Source: Nitrosomicrobium frigidum (SeqCode) (GTDB lineage: Archaea > Thermoproteota > Nitrososphaeria > Nitrososphaerales > Nitrososphaeraceae). From it: 64,000 nt of DNA. How positions within the stretch are numbered: position 1 is the first letter of the stretch; every line of letters starts with the position of its first letter. The notes beneath the pieces were generated by a model. It saw nothing but the letters and a program-made list of their open reading frames with translations. It did no database searches and was not told the origin of the DNA. Made by a program: the position numbers and the translations under genes. This document shows, in pieces, positions 19,401 through 28,955 of this stretch. Location: positions 1 to 64,000 of the forward strand of contig JAHEZK010000004.1 in assembly GCA_023251115.1 (NCBI GenBank). The letters run 5' to 3'.

Positions 19401-19730
19401 ATGACAGACGAAAGGTTATCTCAATTTTTGAGGGAAGGGAAAAATTGGGAGAGAAAAGCAACCAGTATACCGGGGGTATTTTTGATCAAACTCCCAGAAT
19501 ACAAAAGTAGGCCACCTTACATAGCAATGGAAATTAATCCCGTTGATTCAACGGGGGCAGCAACAAAAAAACGAGGAATATTAATCAAATCTAGTTCTGA
19601 ACTAGAACAGATAAGTAATATTCTCACAAATGCCAAAATTGTTCAACTCGCCACAAGTTTAGATGAAGTGAATCCCGAAAAAAAATCAAGAGCACACCAA
19701 TCAAGTGAAACAGACGTATTTGAAATTTGA
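19401..19730 (+). CDS. Hypothetical protein, 109 residues
   Basis: I do not recognise the function. The protein is soluble and acidic-basic mixed. Its core reads PGVFLIKLPEYKSRPPYIAM, then VDSTGAATKKRGILIKSSSE, and the tail is charged. There is no catalytic motif. It starts at ATG. It precedes the Hef-type helicase gene on the same strand by 117 bp, so a DNA-repair link is possible but unsupported. Confidence 0.65.
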   Translation: MTDERLSQFLREGKNWERKATSIPGVFLIKLPEYKSRPPYIAMEINPVDSTGAATKKRGILIKSSSELEQISNILTNAKIVQLATSLDEVNPEKKSRAHQSSETDVFEI

Positions 19731-19847
19731 ATGAAAAGAAATAGATACCAAAAAAAATCGTGCCATATCAAAACCAATTCAATTTGTTAAACTCTTGTTA
19801 CAAAATAGTTGCTTAAGGATAATCCAAATGTCGATAAGCGACCTTGA

Positions 19848-22019
19848 ATGAACATGAGTTACTTTAATCATCCTCTTCTTAGGAAAAATTTCCTGCGTTT
19901 TAGGGAGTATCAAGAAATTATTTCCAATTCGGCTTTGAATAAGAACACTTTGGTTATCCTCCCCACAGCATTAGGAAAGACAATCATATCTTTGCTTGTA
20001 TCCGTCAATATACTGTATAATTATAAAGAGAAGAGAATCCTAATATTGGCACCGACTAGACCACTTGTGAACCAGCACTGGGACTCATTTATATCCAATA
20101 TAAAATTACTTGACGAGCAAACTGTCGTTGTTACTGGAAAAATATCACCGCATGCGAGAACAATTGTATGGAATAATAAGACAATAAGACTTTTTTTCTC
20201 TACTCCAGAGGTAGTAAAAAACGACATTATTAATAAAAGACTTTCACTTGTAGATTTTTTTTTGGTAGTATTTGACGAAGCACATCGTGCTGTGAAGAAT
20301 TACGCCTACACTTTCATATCAGATCAATACACCAAACATTGTTTGAATCCACTAATCCTTGGATTAACAGCTAGTCCGGGATCAGAAAAAAACAAAATTC
20401 AAGAAATATGTGATAATTTGTTTATTGAAAATATTGAATTTAAAACTGAGGAAGATAAAGATGTAAAAAGGTACATCAATCCAATTGATCTAAAGTGGCA
20501 ATGGTTCGATCTCCCTTCAGAGTATCAGTATGTTAAATCAATTCTGAAGACAATGTTGGACGAGAAGCTCAATTGGTTAAATAGCAGAAATATTTTAAGA
20601 AAAAATTCAAAATGGATTTTCAAGAGGGACCTGATCTCGTTAGGCGAACAACTTAAGTCCAAATTGAATATTACTTTAGAAGAAGACCGACGATCGATCT
20701 ACTATGCATTGATGCAACAATCCATTGCATTATCATTGATGTATTGTATTGAATTAGTAGAGAGTCAAGGATTTCACTCACTTGGAACGTTTTTGGCTAG
20801 AACAAGACCAGAAGAAAGTAAGAGCCACAAGATTATGCTAGGGGATAATAGAATTAAAGAAATAAAACGATTGATGGAAAATTTACATATGGATCATCCC
20901 AAAGTTCAATACCTTCTCAAAATCCTAAAAGAAAGACATGATCCACAGTCGATTCTAAATAAGCGAGGCAATTCATCGCACAGTGCACCAGAAGTAATTT
21001 CTAGAGTCCTTGTCTTTACTCAATATCGAGACACTGCACAACACATTGTTGAAATGCTAATTAAAGATAACATTAGGGCGTCAAAATTTGTGGGTCAATC
21101 CAAAAGACAAGGAGATCCTGGAATGAAACAAGAAGAACAAAACTCTATCCTAAAAAATTTTAGGGAAGGAGAATTTAGTGTCCTAGTGGCAACCTCTATT
21201 GCAGAAGAGGGCCTTGATATTCCGGAGGTAGATCTAGTAGTTTTTTATGAACCAATACCAAGCGAAATTAGGCATATTCAAAGAAGGGGAAGAACTGGAA
21301 GAAAAAATATCGGTTCGGTTTTAATTCTTGCAACAAAGGATACAATCGATCAACTATATCTAGACATCACTAGAAAAAAAATTGATAGGATGAAATCTAT
21401 ATTCTCCTCTCCCAGTATTGATCTCAAACTCAAAACCCTTGAGAGAACCAACTTAGAACTTGATCCTATGACCAAAGAGGAAATTGATTATCTGGACTCT
21501 TTTCTCAACTCTGAAAAGAGAACCAAGATAAAATCACTACCTGGCCAGAACAAAATTTCACATGAGAAGATTAAAGCCTTCACAAATGATAACTCATTGG
21601 TACAGTTTAGAAAAACCGTTGAACGGACGGCTAGAAAGATATATTCATTAGTATCTTGTAGTGGAAACAGTGGAATGGACTTAGACCTAATTTATAAAAT
21701 ATTGGGACAAGAAGATGAACTTGTAAATGCAGGATTACAGATGCTTAAAAAATTAAGAAGGATAAAAATAATTGGTAAAAAGATAATTCTATCCGAAAAT
21801 GTAAGAAAAGTTCAAGGACAGACATATGACATTGAAATTGAAAAGGTAATGATGGGTAAAGCAATAGTACTGATAAATGGTAAATGGCATGCTAGCTTAC
21901 ACCATTATGATTATCGTGGACCAAAAGAGTTGATAAAAAAAGGAAAGGAATTCAAAGCTGTCGGAGAGTTATATCATGATAATGATAACCTGAATATGCG
22001 CGTAGATCAAATTTTGTAG
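19848..22019 (+). CDS. Hef/FANCM-type SF2 helicase without XPF nuclease domain
   Basis: DNA helicase related to archaeal Hef, which remodels stalled forks. Helicase domain 1 has motif I LPTALGKT (38-45, with Ala where Hef usually has Gly), LAPTRPLVNQH, DEAH in VVFDEAHRAV and TAS in LGLTASPG. Domain 2 ends with the motif VI QRRGRTGR. After residue 550 there is no ERKxxxD nuclease motif. The last 140 residues instead form a helical then beta-rich domain ending in GKAIVLINGKWHASLHHYDY. At 723 residues it is similar in length to full Hef, so the nuclease is replaced rather than simply deleted. ATG start. Confidence 0.85.
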   Translation: MNMSYFNHPLLRKNFLRFREYQEIISNSALNKNTLVILPTALGKTIISLLVSVNILYNYKEKRILILAPTRPLVNQHWDSFISNIKLLDEQTVVVTGKISPHARTIVWNNKTIRLFFSTPEVVKNDIINKRLSLVDFFLVVFDEAHRAVKNYAYTFISDQYTKHCLNPLILGLTASPGSEKNKIQEICDNLFIENIEFKTEEDKDVKRYINPIDLKWQWFDLPSEYQYVKSILKTMLDEKLNWLNSRNILRKNSKWIFKRDLISLGEQLKSKLNITLEEDRRSIYYALMQQSIALSLMYCIELVESQGFHSLGTFLARTRPEESKSHKIMLGDNRIKEIKRLMENLHMDHPKVQYLLKILKERHDPQSILNKRGNSSHSAPEVISRVLVFTQYRDTAQHIVEMLIKDNIRASKFVGQSKRQGDPGMKQEEQNSILKNFREGEFSVLVATSIAEEGLDIPEVDLVVFYEPIPSEIRHIQRRGRTGRKNIGSVLILATKDTIDQLYLDITRKKIDRMKSIFSSPSIDLKLKTLERTNLELDPMTKEEIDYLDSFLNSEKRTKIKSLPGQNKISHEKIKAFTNDNSLVQFRKTVERTARKIYSLVSCSGNSGMDLDLIYKILGQEDELVNAGLQMLKKLRRIKIIGKKIILSENVRKVQGQTYDIEIEKVMMGKAIVLINGKWHASLHHYDYRGPKELIKKGKEFKAVGELYHDNDNLNMRVDQIL

Positions 22020-22064
22020 GTGAAGCAATGCAGTTCTGTTGGTTGTCATTAAAGCTCAAACAAG

Positions 22065-23138
22065 TTAATCAATGGATAATTCCGGTTTATGTTGATTTAT
22101 CATCCTGGAAAGACCGTTCATATAATTTTTGGCGAAGGTAGTTATAGGTTGAGAAGAATACCATATACATCCGAGTACCTGACAATCGTGACATGTTTTA
22201 GCTATCTCCCATTGAGGTGCACTCCAAACATCTTCTATGCTATGTTCAAGCAGATTATACATGTTCTCGGCACTGTTAAACTTCCAGCACGGGACCATCA
22301 CGGTCCCGTCGGCATTGACAAATGTACTCTTCCATACTCCGCATTCGTCGAAATTAGTACGACCATTTTCTAGAATCTGTTCAAAATATTCATGGGGGAT
22401 CATTATTTGAGGAGAAGAATGCTTTTTCCCATAATTCAAAACACTTTCACATACTTTATCCATAGTTTTTCTATCTGGCAATAACGAGTACGGCACATCA
22501 GCTCTGTCTTCTACGAAGGTTAGAGAAACTGCGTTTGAACCGAGAGCTTTTGCTTTGTCAAAATAAGTTTGATCGATAAATTCATCTGTATTAAATTTTG
22601 TAATTACGCTATTGAAATAATGTGAAATGTTACTTTCATTAAGGAGTCCAATATTTTCCATAACCTTTTGATATACTCTGCTAGACACACCGCGCACTTT
22701 ACAATAAGGCTCTTCATAAACCGAGTCGATGCTACATGTAATGAACTGAATATATTGTTTTAGTTTTTCAAGGTCTACGGTGTGTAAAAGTGAACAATTT
22801 GTTATCAAGGAAGTAGGCATGTTGATACTATGAAGATAACTAACGAGCTCAATAAAATCAGGTCGACTAGTTGGTTCTCCTCCTTCGATAATTGACCAAA
22901 CACAATATTTCGAAACTTTGTCAAAGATAGATTTCCATTGTTCCGTAGTTAGATCCCTTTCGTTAACTAATTTTAATTGTCCCTCCTTATTTGAATCACC
23001 GAACGGACACATTGGACAGTAAAAATTACAGTAATGGGTCAAACTGAAAACAGCCACTAGTGGTCGTCGTTTACCAACAACTCTATTTAATGACCATTTG
23101 CCTAGTAACTTTAAAGTTCGAATCTTATCTACTTCCAA
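22065..23138 (-). CDS. Radical SAM protein with SPASM-like C-terminus
   Basis: Radical SAM enzyme of 357 residues. The [4Fe-4S] cluster motif is CNFYCPMC (C-x3-C-x2-C). An EGGEPT-type GGE motif binds SAM. The C-terminal part carries CGVWKS, VPCW and a CHDCQVLGC cluster, typical of SPASM-type auxiliary Fe-S sites. Such proteins often modify peptides or carry out difficult C-H chemistry. The start is TTG. It is convergent with hef and lies next to a pentapeptide-repeat gene on the same strand. Substrate and product are unknown. Confidence 0.82.
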   Translation of the reverse strand: MEVDKIRTLKLLGKWSLNRVVGKRRPLVAVFSLTHYCNFYCPMCPFGDSNKEGQLKLVNERDLTTEQWKSIFDKVSKYCVWSIIEGGEPTSRPDFIELVSYLHSINMPTSLITNCSLLHTVDLEKLKQYIQFITCSIDSVYEEPYCKVRGVSSRVYQKVMENIGLLNESNISHYFNSVITKFNTDEFIDQTYFDKAKALGSNAVSLTFVEDRADVPYSLLPDRKTMDKVCESVLNYGKKHSSPQIMIPHEYFEQILENGRTNFDECGVWKSTFVNADGTVMVPCWKFNSAENMYNLLEHSIEDVWSAPQWEIAKTCHDCQVLGCIWYSSQPITTFAKNYMNGLSRMINQHKPELSID

Positions 23139-23225
23139 CCAATCTATCTAGACGTCTCATTCGTATTAATCTATTGGAGTATTGGTGTGTAATGATTATT
23201 TTTTTAACTAAGTTTCAAAAATTTC

Positions 23226-23696
23226 TTATTCTATCTTGGCAAATTTCAAATAAACAGACTCATTATGAAATGAATCCATTTTCGCATTTTGTAATTTGGC
23301 TTCAACAAAGATTGTTTGCTCGAGTTTGGCACCACTAAAGTCACAACTTCTTAAATCTGCCCACATAAAGTTTGTTCTAGTTAGGTCTGCAGTTACTAAT
23401 TTACTATTTTTCAAATTGCAATACAGGAAAATTCCATCCGCCAGGTTCGCGTTTTCAAAGTTGGAGTCCATAACTTCTGCCTGAGCAAAATTGGCCTTAC
23501 GTAAATTGCACCCTGACAAGTTTATTTCGTTGCATTTGACGCCGTTTAGGAAGGCATTTGAAAGATCCTTTCCTGAAAAATCCATACCACTTATATCTAT
23601 TTTCACAAGAATATTGGACATTCTCCACTCATTGAATTCTTTTATTTTTGATTCCTGTAGGAGGTCCAACCAGTCTGATTTTTCAGTCATTTTCAT
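23226..23696 (-). CDS. Pentapeptide-repeat protein
   Basis: The 156-residue protein consists of A(D/N)Lxx-type repeats from about residue 40 (LSNAFLNGVKC, LRKANFAQAEV, LADGIFLYCNL, LTRTNFMWADL, AKLEQ) and should fold as a right-handed quadrilateral beta helix. The N-terminal 35 residues (KSDWLDLLQESKIKEFNEWR) are helical. It starts at ATG. It is 87 bp upstream of the radical SAM gene on the same strand. The class includes gyrase mimics and scaffold proteins, and no specific role can be assigned. Confidence 0.85.
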   Translation of the reverse strand: MKMTEKSDWLDLLQESKIKEFNEWRMSNILVKIDISGMDFSGKDLSNAFLNGVKCNEINLSGCNLRKANFAQAEVMDSNFENANLADGIFLYCNLKNSKLVTADLTRTNFMWADLRSCDFSGAKLEQTIFVEAKLQNAKMDSFHNESVYLKFAKIE

Positions 23697-23773
23697 GACG
23701 TTATTTTTCTTGTTATATCAATTTTCGCCTAATGAAACTTATTATATATGATAATCATATCAAAATTCAATAT

Positions 23774-24217
23774 ATGACGGAAAGTAAAATAAATAATTCA
23801 CCACCACGAATAATGATTGTGGACGATGAATCTGATATCCTTTCGGTCATAAAAAGAGGATTGGAATCAAAAAATGATTTCAGGGTTGAAACCTTTTCTA
23901 AAGGTGATGACGCTATAAATAACTTTCAGAATCATCCTCCGAAATATTATGATCTAGTAATTACCGACATTCGGATGCCTAAAATAAATGGATTTGAGTT
24001 GTATAGGCGTATAAAAGAAAATGATCCTACTATGAAGATTGCATTTATCACTGCTTTTGAGATTAACAAAGAAGAATTCAGCAAAGTAATCCCATCTGTT
24101 GATGTTACTCATTTCATTAGTAAGCCTGTCAGCATATCTAAATTGAGAGAAAAAATAAAATCCATACTTGAAGACGATGGTGCCAGTGCTGATGCTGATA
24201 CTTCTGATGATAATTAA
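23774..24217 (+). CDS. Single-domain response regulator (CheY-like receiver)
   Basis: Receiver domain protein. The acidic pocket is in IVDDES, the phospho-acceptor Asp in VITDIRMP, the switch Thr in AFITAF and Lys in FISKPV. A short acidic tail follows (DGASADADTSDDN), with no output domain. A frame start exists at 23732, but the ATG at 23774 (MTESKIN) better fits the receiver boundary and leaves the AT-rich TATATGATAAT upstream as promoter. No histidine kinase is adjacent. It is divergent from the pentapeptide-repeat gene. Confidence 0.9.
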   Translation: MTESKINNSPPRIMIVDDESDILSVIKRGLESKNDFRVETFSKGDDAINNFQNHPPKYYDLVITDIRMPKINGFELYRRIKENDPTMKIAFITAFEINKEEFSKVIPSVDVTHFISKPVSISKLREKIKSILEDDGASADADTSDDN

Positions 24218-24270
24218 TCTATTTTAATAAATTCAAGCAGTCAAAGTCTGGTTTTTGTAATTACATGCTT

Positions 24271-24738
24271 CTATTCGGCATCAGAGCCAGCGATTGGGAG
24301 TAATTTTCCTTCAGGAAAATTAAATTTATTTTGATCCTGTTCTTCCGGAGTAACCTTTTCGAATTCAAGAGTAATTTCAATCGGTCCATTAAATTTAGTG
24401 CTGATTTCATTTGCCAGAATCGCTATTTCATTTTTGTCACAAAATTCCTTAGAGCCTTGAAGAAAGACACGACTCTGTCTAAATAGTGCATTGCCTCCAT
24501 ATTTTTCTTTTAGAAAATCTAGCAATCTTTGAACATTATCTTGAGGTATATCGTTGTAATAGAAACAAATACCATTTATTAATTCCTTGTCAAATGGAGT
24601 TCCATACCTGAACCAAAAAACTCCAAAATGTTCATACTCTCCTTGCAGACATTTAATTTCCCAATGATTAGCCTTTTCGACAGGATATGTCGAATTTAAT
24701 ACGTCATTGACTCCTAAACGCCAATATCTAACACGCAT
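24271..24738 (-). CDS. Conserved-looking hypothetical protein, 155 residues
   Basis: I do not recognise the function. It is a soluble protein beginning MRVRYWRLGVNDVLNSTYP, with alternating aromatic-rich strands in the first half and a helical region near residues 85-125. There are no conserved catalytic motifs that I can name; cysteines are isolated. It starts at ATG and is convergent with the response regulator. Coding composition is good. Confidence 0.65.
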   Translation of the reverse strand: MRVRYWRLGVNDVLNSTYPVEKANHWEIKCLQGEYEHFGVFWFRYGTPFDKELINGICFYYNDIPQDNVQRLLDFLKEKYGGNALFRQSRVFLQGSKEFCDKNEIAILANEISTKFNGPIEITLEFEKVTPEEQDQNKFNFPEGKLLPIAGSDAE

Positions 24739-24906
24739 CTAAAAATATATCGGATTATCATTATAATAATGTGACGAAATAGAGTTGGATAACGAGTTTG
24801 AGTGCATTTGCTAAACAGAATGATTCGAATTAGCGTAGTTATTTGAAAAACATGTTATATAGAACAGATAAAAATAATATAAGGTTGGATACCTTAATTT
24901 AGGAAA

Positions 24907-25863
24907 TTGAAATCAACAGGCTCAAAAAAAACACACAAAGATATCTTGGGTGATTCAGTGCGCGATTATGAAATTGAATCAAAATCCATCTCTTTACTAG
25001 TTGATGGTATGGCAAACTCTGGCGGTTTTGAATCCAAAAATCTTTGGGACGGAATCAATATAATACGAACGATGACAGAGGATACGAAGTGTACTAAATT
25101 CCTGTCATTTGTGGGATCGATAATCTCAACTGGCGCAAGGGGAATCATCAAGGATATGCTAAAGCGTAAGATGTTTGATTGCGTAATTACAACCTGTGGT
25201 GCTCTCGATCATGACATAGCACGATCTAGCACCAAGTACTATTCCGGAGATTTTCGTATGGACGATACTTTGCTATATAAAAGAAATATTCACAGATTGG
25301 GAAATGTATTGGTCCCCCAAAATAATTATGGTCCAGTTATTGAAAAAAAGGTACAGGAATGTCTAAACGATCTGTATAAAAAAGGCAAAAAGAATGTCCC
25401 GACTTTTGAAATAACGAGGAATATAGGTAGTGCTCTTAATGAGTCTTCGTTCCTGTATTGGGCATACAAGAATGATATTCCGGTCGTAGTTCCAGGTATT
25501 GTTGATGGGGCTGTTGGAAGTCAAATATGGTTCTTTTATCAGAAACATAGAGATTTTAATTTAAACTTGCTATTGGATGAAACTAGACTTTCTGATTTGA
25601 TCTACGATGCAGGTAAGACCGGTGCTTTTATTATTGGTGGAGGAATATCGAAACATCATACATTGTGGTGGAACCAATTTCGAGGCGGGCTGGATTACGC
25701 AGTGTCTATAACAACAGCTTCTGAATGGGATGGAAGTTTGAGCGGAGCTTTAGTTGCAGAAGCAATATCGTGGGGTAAGGTGAAAGGTAAAGCGAAACAA
25801 ACTACTATACACGGCGAGGCAACCACCCTACTACCATTCATTTACGCAGCATTGTTGAAATAG
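24907..25863 (+). CDS. dys: Deoxyhypusine synthase
   Basis: Transfers the aminobutyl group of spermidine to a lysine of aIF5A, the first step of hypusine formation. The 318-residue protein shows NAD-binding and active-site landmarks: LVDGMANSGGFESKNLW, CGALDHD, a GGGISKHH segment, and K291 in EAISWGKV at the position of the catalytic lysine of the human enzyme. The start is TTG 24907. It is monocistronic and convergent with the giant aglB gene. No aIF5A gene is in the window. Confidence 0.93.
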   Translation: MKSTGSKKTHKDILGDSVRDYEIESKSISLLVDGMANSGGFESKNLWDGINIIRTMTEDTKCTKFLSFVGSIISTGARGIIKDMLKRKMFDCVITTCGALDHDIARSSTKYYSGDFRMDDTLLYKRNIHRLGNVLVPQNNYGPVIEKKVQECLNDLYKKGKKNVPTFEITRNIGSALNESSFLYWAYKNDIPVVVPGIVDGAVGSQIWFFYQKHRDFNLNLLLDETRLSDLIYDAGKTGAFIIGGGISKHHTLWWNQFRGGLDYAVSITTASEWDGSLSGALVAEAISWGKVKGKAKQTTIHGEATTLLPFIYAALLK

Positions 25864-25892
25864 ATTTTATCTAATTACTAACGCCCTAGAAC

Positions 25893-28673
25893 TCAACTTT
25901 TTGTCGTATTTTTGTTTACAATTTTTATCGAATTTATTTTGGCTAAATTTGGATCTTGTGGTTGATCATTCTGGATTGTTGGTAATGCTGCAATTTTATC
26001 AACTGCATCCATCCCGTCTATGACCTTACCAAATGCGGTATACTGATTGTCCAAAAACCTTGAATCATTCAAGACAATAAAGAACTGTGAACCCGCACTA
26101 TCCGGATCTGAAGACCTGGCCATTGAAACAATTCCCCTGTTATGAGGAATATTACTAAATTCTGCCTTAATTTTGTAACCAGGATCACCTGTTCCCCAAG
26201 CAGCCGTGCTAGTGTTATTTTTTGTATTCGGATCTCCACCTTGAATTACAAATCCTTTGACAATTCTATGGAACACAGTACCATTATAGAATCCCGATTC
26301 TGCAAGCTTCTCAAAATTTGATACTGTCATAGGCGCTACATCCGGAAAGAATTCCATAGTGATTGGGCCCTGAACTGTATCCAAAATAGCTAGTTTTGAT
26401 TCATTAGTTGATTTCATAGAAGTATTAGTCATGGGGGTGTTTATTGAAAATTTCTCTTCGTTCCCTACAACTTCGTTATATGGATCCGATGTCGGCGTAG
26501 GATTATAATTGTGGTTCACTTCGTAGACCAATACAGCGAAAAATAGACCAGGTTTCTCGGTTCTAAAACTATCTGATGAGTATGCCAATCGAAGTGGTTG
26601 TTGGGCCGTGGCGTTTTCTGGATATTTGATGTCTTTTGAATAGATGGCAGTAGCCCCCGGCTCGTATTGACCAGTAGGCGCTCCATTCAAAATGTACGAC
26701 ACAGGAGTAAAAGGTATTAATTGTCCAAGTAAAGTGCGATCCCAGAAAAAGGGTTTTGGGGTAAAACCATCTTGTTCAAGATATGTGTTTTCATCAAAAC
26801 CGCCAATTCTTATGAACCACTGTTTTTTGCTTTCATCTCCGCCGTTACCTAAAACATATAGCTCAGTACCGTTGTTACCGGTAAATCTCTGTCCTACAAT
26901 GTATACTACAATGTAATCGGACTGTAGATCTTTGGTAATTTTAAGACCATTTTCAGTTTGATCCATAAACATTTTTGCAATAGTTGCGATTCTTGTTTGG
27001 TTTATTGTAGCATTATCAGCCAAACTAGTCCTATTTCCCAGTGTTGTTATCCAGTAACCATAATCCCACCACGATGCAACTACCGAATTGGAAGGTGTAT
27101 TGGTCGAAATCCAGTCTAATGTATCTATCCAATCGTTGGTTTTGACTCTAAATCCAGTTCCACCATTTGCAATAGAAGGAGGAATATCTGCTGAACTCAA
27201 CCAATTTGAATTTGGTGGATAAAATATTGTAAATAATTTATCGTTAATAACTACACCACCGTTATCAATAACGGGAATCGAAACCAAAATAATAACAATA
27301 CCTGAGTAAATAATTTTTAATGATCTACTCATTTGAGAGGTTTTATGACCTTCTACTCTTCTTCTCTTTTTATGTGTCGGTTCTGAGGCTTTGTAATTTA
27401 TTATGCTCCTTGTAACTTCATAAAGGCCCAAACTTGCCAAGAGTATTATTCCTATTGATGAGAATACCAGCAATCTTGCAAATGTTGCACTCACATACAC
27501 TCCCGTAATCCCAATTATTAGTGAAAAAATTGACATGTCGTTTCTGTGTTTAAATGCCATAAGTGCCCCAAAACCTGCAAACATTATTAGAACTGAATAA
27601 TCAGTCAAATACTCTACCAAAGTTGGAGTGAAGTGTTCTGCGACGGATTCTACTAGGGGATTCTGAGAAGATAGAAATGGGTTAACAGCATTTAGATATC
27701 TGAAAGAGGATACATAAAAGCTTCCTGATACTACTATACCTACTGCAATGGCAATAAAACATGCAAGCAAAATCCAGTTGTTTCTAGCAAAAGTACTAGA
27801 AGAGCTAAACTTCCTGACTATTGACGATGCAATAAGGAATATTGTACCGCCGATAAGGGCGATTCCTGGAAGTCCAAACACAAATGAAAGACCGGGTCTC
27901 GGAGAAAGTCCTGCTGCTATAGTTGCTGCGACTGTAAACAAGACTGCTACGATTAAGGGAGTTCTTAAATCGTTTCTCAAAAAGGTTACTGCGAAAAAGA
28001 ATAATGAAATTGGGATGCTAAAATATTGAATGCCCCCCCAAGATGCATTGGCAAGTCCAAGCAATAATCCGCCTGCTATTGCTTTTACAATAGCAATGCC
28101 GGGTTTATGCTTCATGGCCGAGATAAGTAAGTACAGGGCCAACAGGGCAAGGAATAATCCGAGAGGTTCAGATTTGAACCAACCCAAGTTACCACGTTGA
28201 ATAATAGCTGGAGTAAATGCAATTAGTAATGCTGAAAATAGCCCTGCTGTGGTTCCACTAAGGGTCCTTACCAATGCAAAGACAACAATAGTGGTCAATG
28301 ATCCTAACACAACCGGTAAAATTATCGTAAAATCTAAAACAGAACTATTTCCTCCAAAGATCTTGTATAGGTATGCAGCAGTTACATGCAATCCAACTTG
28401 CGAAGTCGTTGGTATGTTTCGACCCTCAGGATACCATGACATGGTGTCATGCCACTTTAGATACGCGTCAAGGCCGTTATCTATGATGTACTTTGTTGCT
28501 CTATAATCAAAATATGGATCAAATTCATTCAGATAATAACCATACTTAATGGGATAGGAACGCATAATGAAAGCCGTTGTGAATGCGATAACTAGTACTG
28601 TGATAACTAATAAATGACGTGCACTAAAATTGTAATTTCCAAAGTGGAACAAAACTCTATCGCTCGATAGCAT
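25893..28673 (-). CDS. aglB: AglB/STT3 oligosaccharyltransferase fused to a cyclophilin-type PPIase
   Basis: One uninterrupted 926-residue frame with two functions. Residues 1-about 480 hold many membrane segments. The catalytic acidic motif FDPYFDY is at 51-57 and the substrate-sequon motif WWDYGYW at 535-541, as in the N-glycosylation enzyme AglB. After a Thr/Asn/Pro-rich linker (about 735-758), residues 760-926 form a cyclophilin domain with TVFHRIVKGFVIQGGD and AGSQFFIVLND. AglB's C-terminal domain faces outside, so the isomerase would act on the exported, newly glycosylated chain. It starts at ATG. It is not part of an operon. I am sure of both domains; a functional coupling is inference. 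Confidence 0.92.
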   Translation of the reverse strand: MLSSDRVLFHFGNYNFSARHLLVITVLVIAFTTAFIMRSYPIKYGYYLNEFDPYFDYRATKYIIDNGLDAYLKWHDTMSWYPEGRNIPTTSQVGLHVTAAYLYKIFGGNSSVLDFTIILPVVLGSLTTIVVFALVRTLSGTTAGLFSALLIAFTPAIIQRGNLGWFKSEPLGLFLALLALYLLISAMKHKPGIAIVKAIAGGLLLGLANASWGGIQYFSIPISLFFFAVTFLRNDLRTPLIVAVLFTVAATIAAGLSPRPGLSFVFGLPGIALIGGTIFLIASSIVRKFSSSSTFARNNWILLACFIAIAVGIVVSGSFYVSSFRYLNAVNPFLSSQNPLVESVAEHFTPTLVEYLTDYSVLIMFAGFGALMAFKHRNDMSIFSLIIGITGVYVSATFARLLVFSSIGIILLASLGLYEVTRSIINYKASEPTHKKRRRVEGHKTSQMSRSLKIIYSGIVIILVSIPVIDNGGVVINDKLFTIFYPPNSNWLSSADIPPSIANGGTGFRVKTNDWIDTLDWISTNTPSNSVVASWWDYGYWITTLGNRTSLADNATINQTRIATIAKMFMDQTENGLKITKDLQSDYIVVYIVGQRFTGNNGTELYVLGNGGDESKKQWFIRIGGFDENTYLEQDGFTPKPFFWDRTLLGQLIPFTPVSYILNGAPTGQYEPGATAIYSKDIKYPENATAQQPLRLAYSSDSFRTEKPGLFFAVLVYEVNHNYNPTPTSDPYNEVVGNEEKFSINTPMTNTSMKSTNESKLAILDTVQGPITMEFFPDVAPMTVSNFEKLAESGFYNGTVFHRIVKGFVIQGGDPNTKNNTSTAAWGTGDPGYKIKAEFSNIPHNRGIVSMARSSDPDSAGSQFFIVLNDSRFLDNQYTAFGKVIDGMDAVDKIAALPTIQNDQPQDPNLAKINSIKIVNKNTTKS

Positions 28674-28831
28674 GACAAAGGATGTTGATTTTACCTATTT
28701 TTTAACGTACTGGAGAGAGTTTGTGCAATGTAATTTGAAAAAAAATTCCAAGAAATTTGTCAAAAGTATTTGGATTTAGTTCTCTAACAAAAGAAAGGGG
28801 GAATTAAGAGCAAATAGTGACTCTTAATGAA

Positions 28832-28894
28832 TTACTTCTTTGACTTTGATTTGGATCCTTTCTTAGCAGACTTGGATTTCTTTTTAGCTGCCAT
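28832..28894 (-). CDS. 20-residue Lys/Ser-rich micropeptide
   Basis: A tiny ATG-to-TAA frame encodes MAAKKKSKSAKKGSKSKSKK, with 11 lysines out of 20 residues. It lies alone in a 282-bp gap between aglB and the MBL hydrolase. The composition resembles isolated histone-tail or Alba-like basic peptides, and a nucleic-acid-binding or DNA-packing role would be plausible. The peptide is too short for family assignment. Its highly biased composition and isolated position in good promoter-like AT-rich sequence support it as real. Confidence 0.5.
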   Translation of the reverse strand: MAAKKKSKSAKKGSKSKSKK

Positions 28895-28955
28895 TTTCAA
28901 TGATAATAGAAAAACAGATCGTATATAAGTTTTAATTTTTGGAAAATAATTTTGG

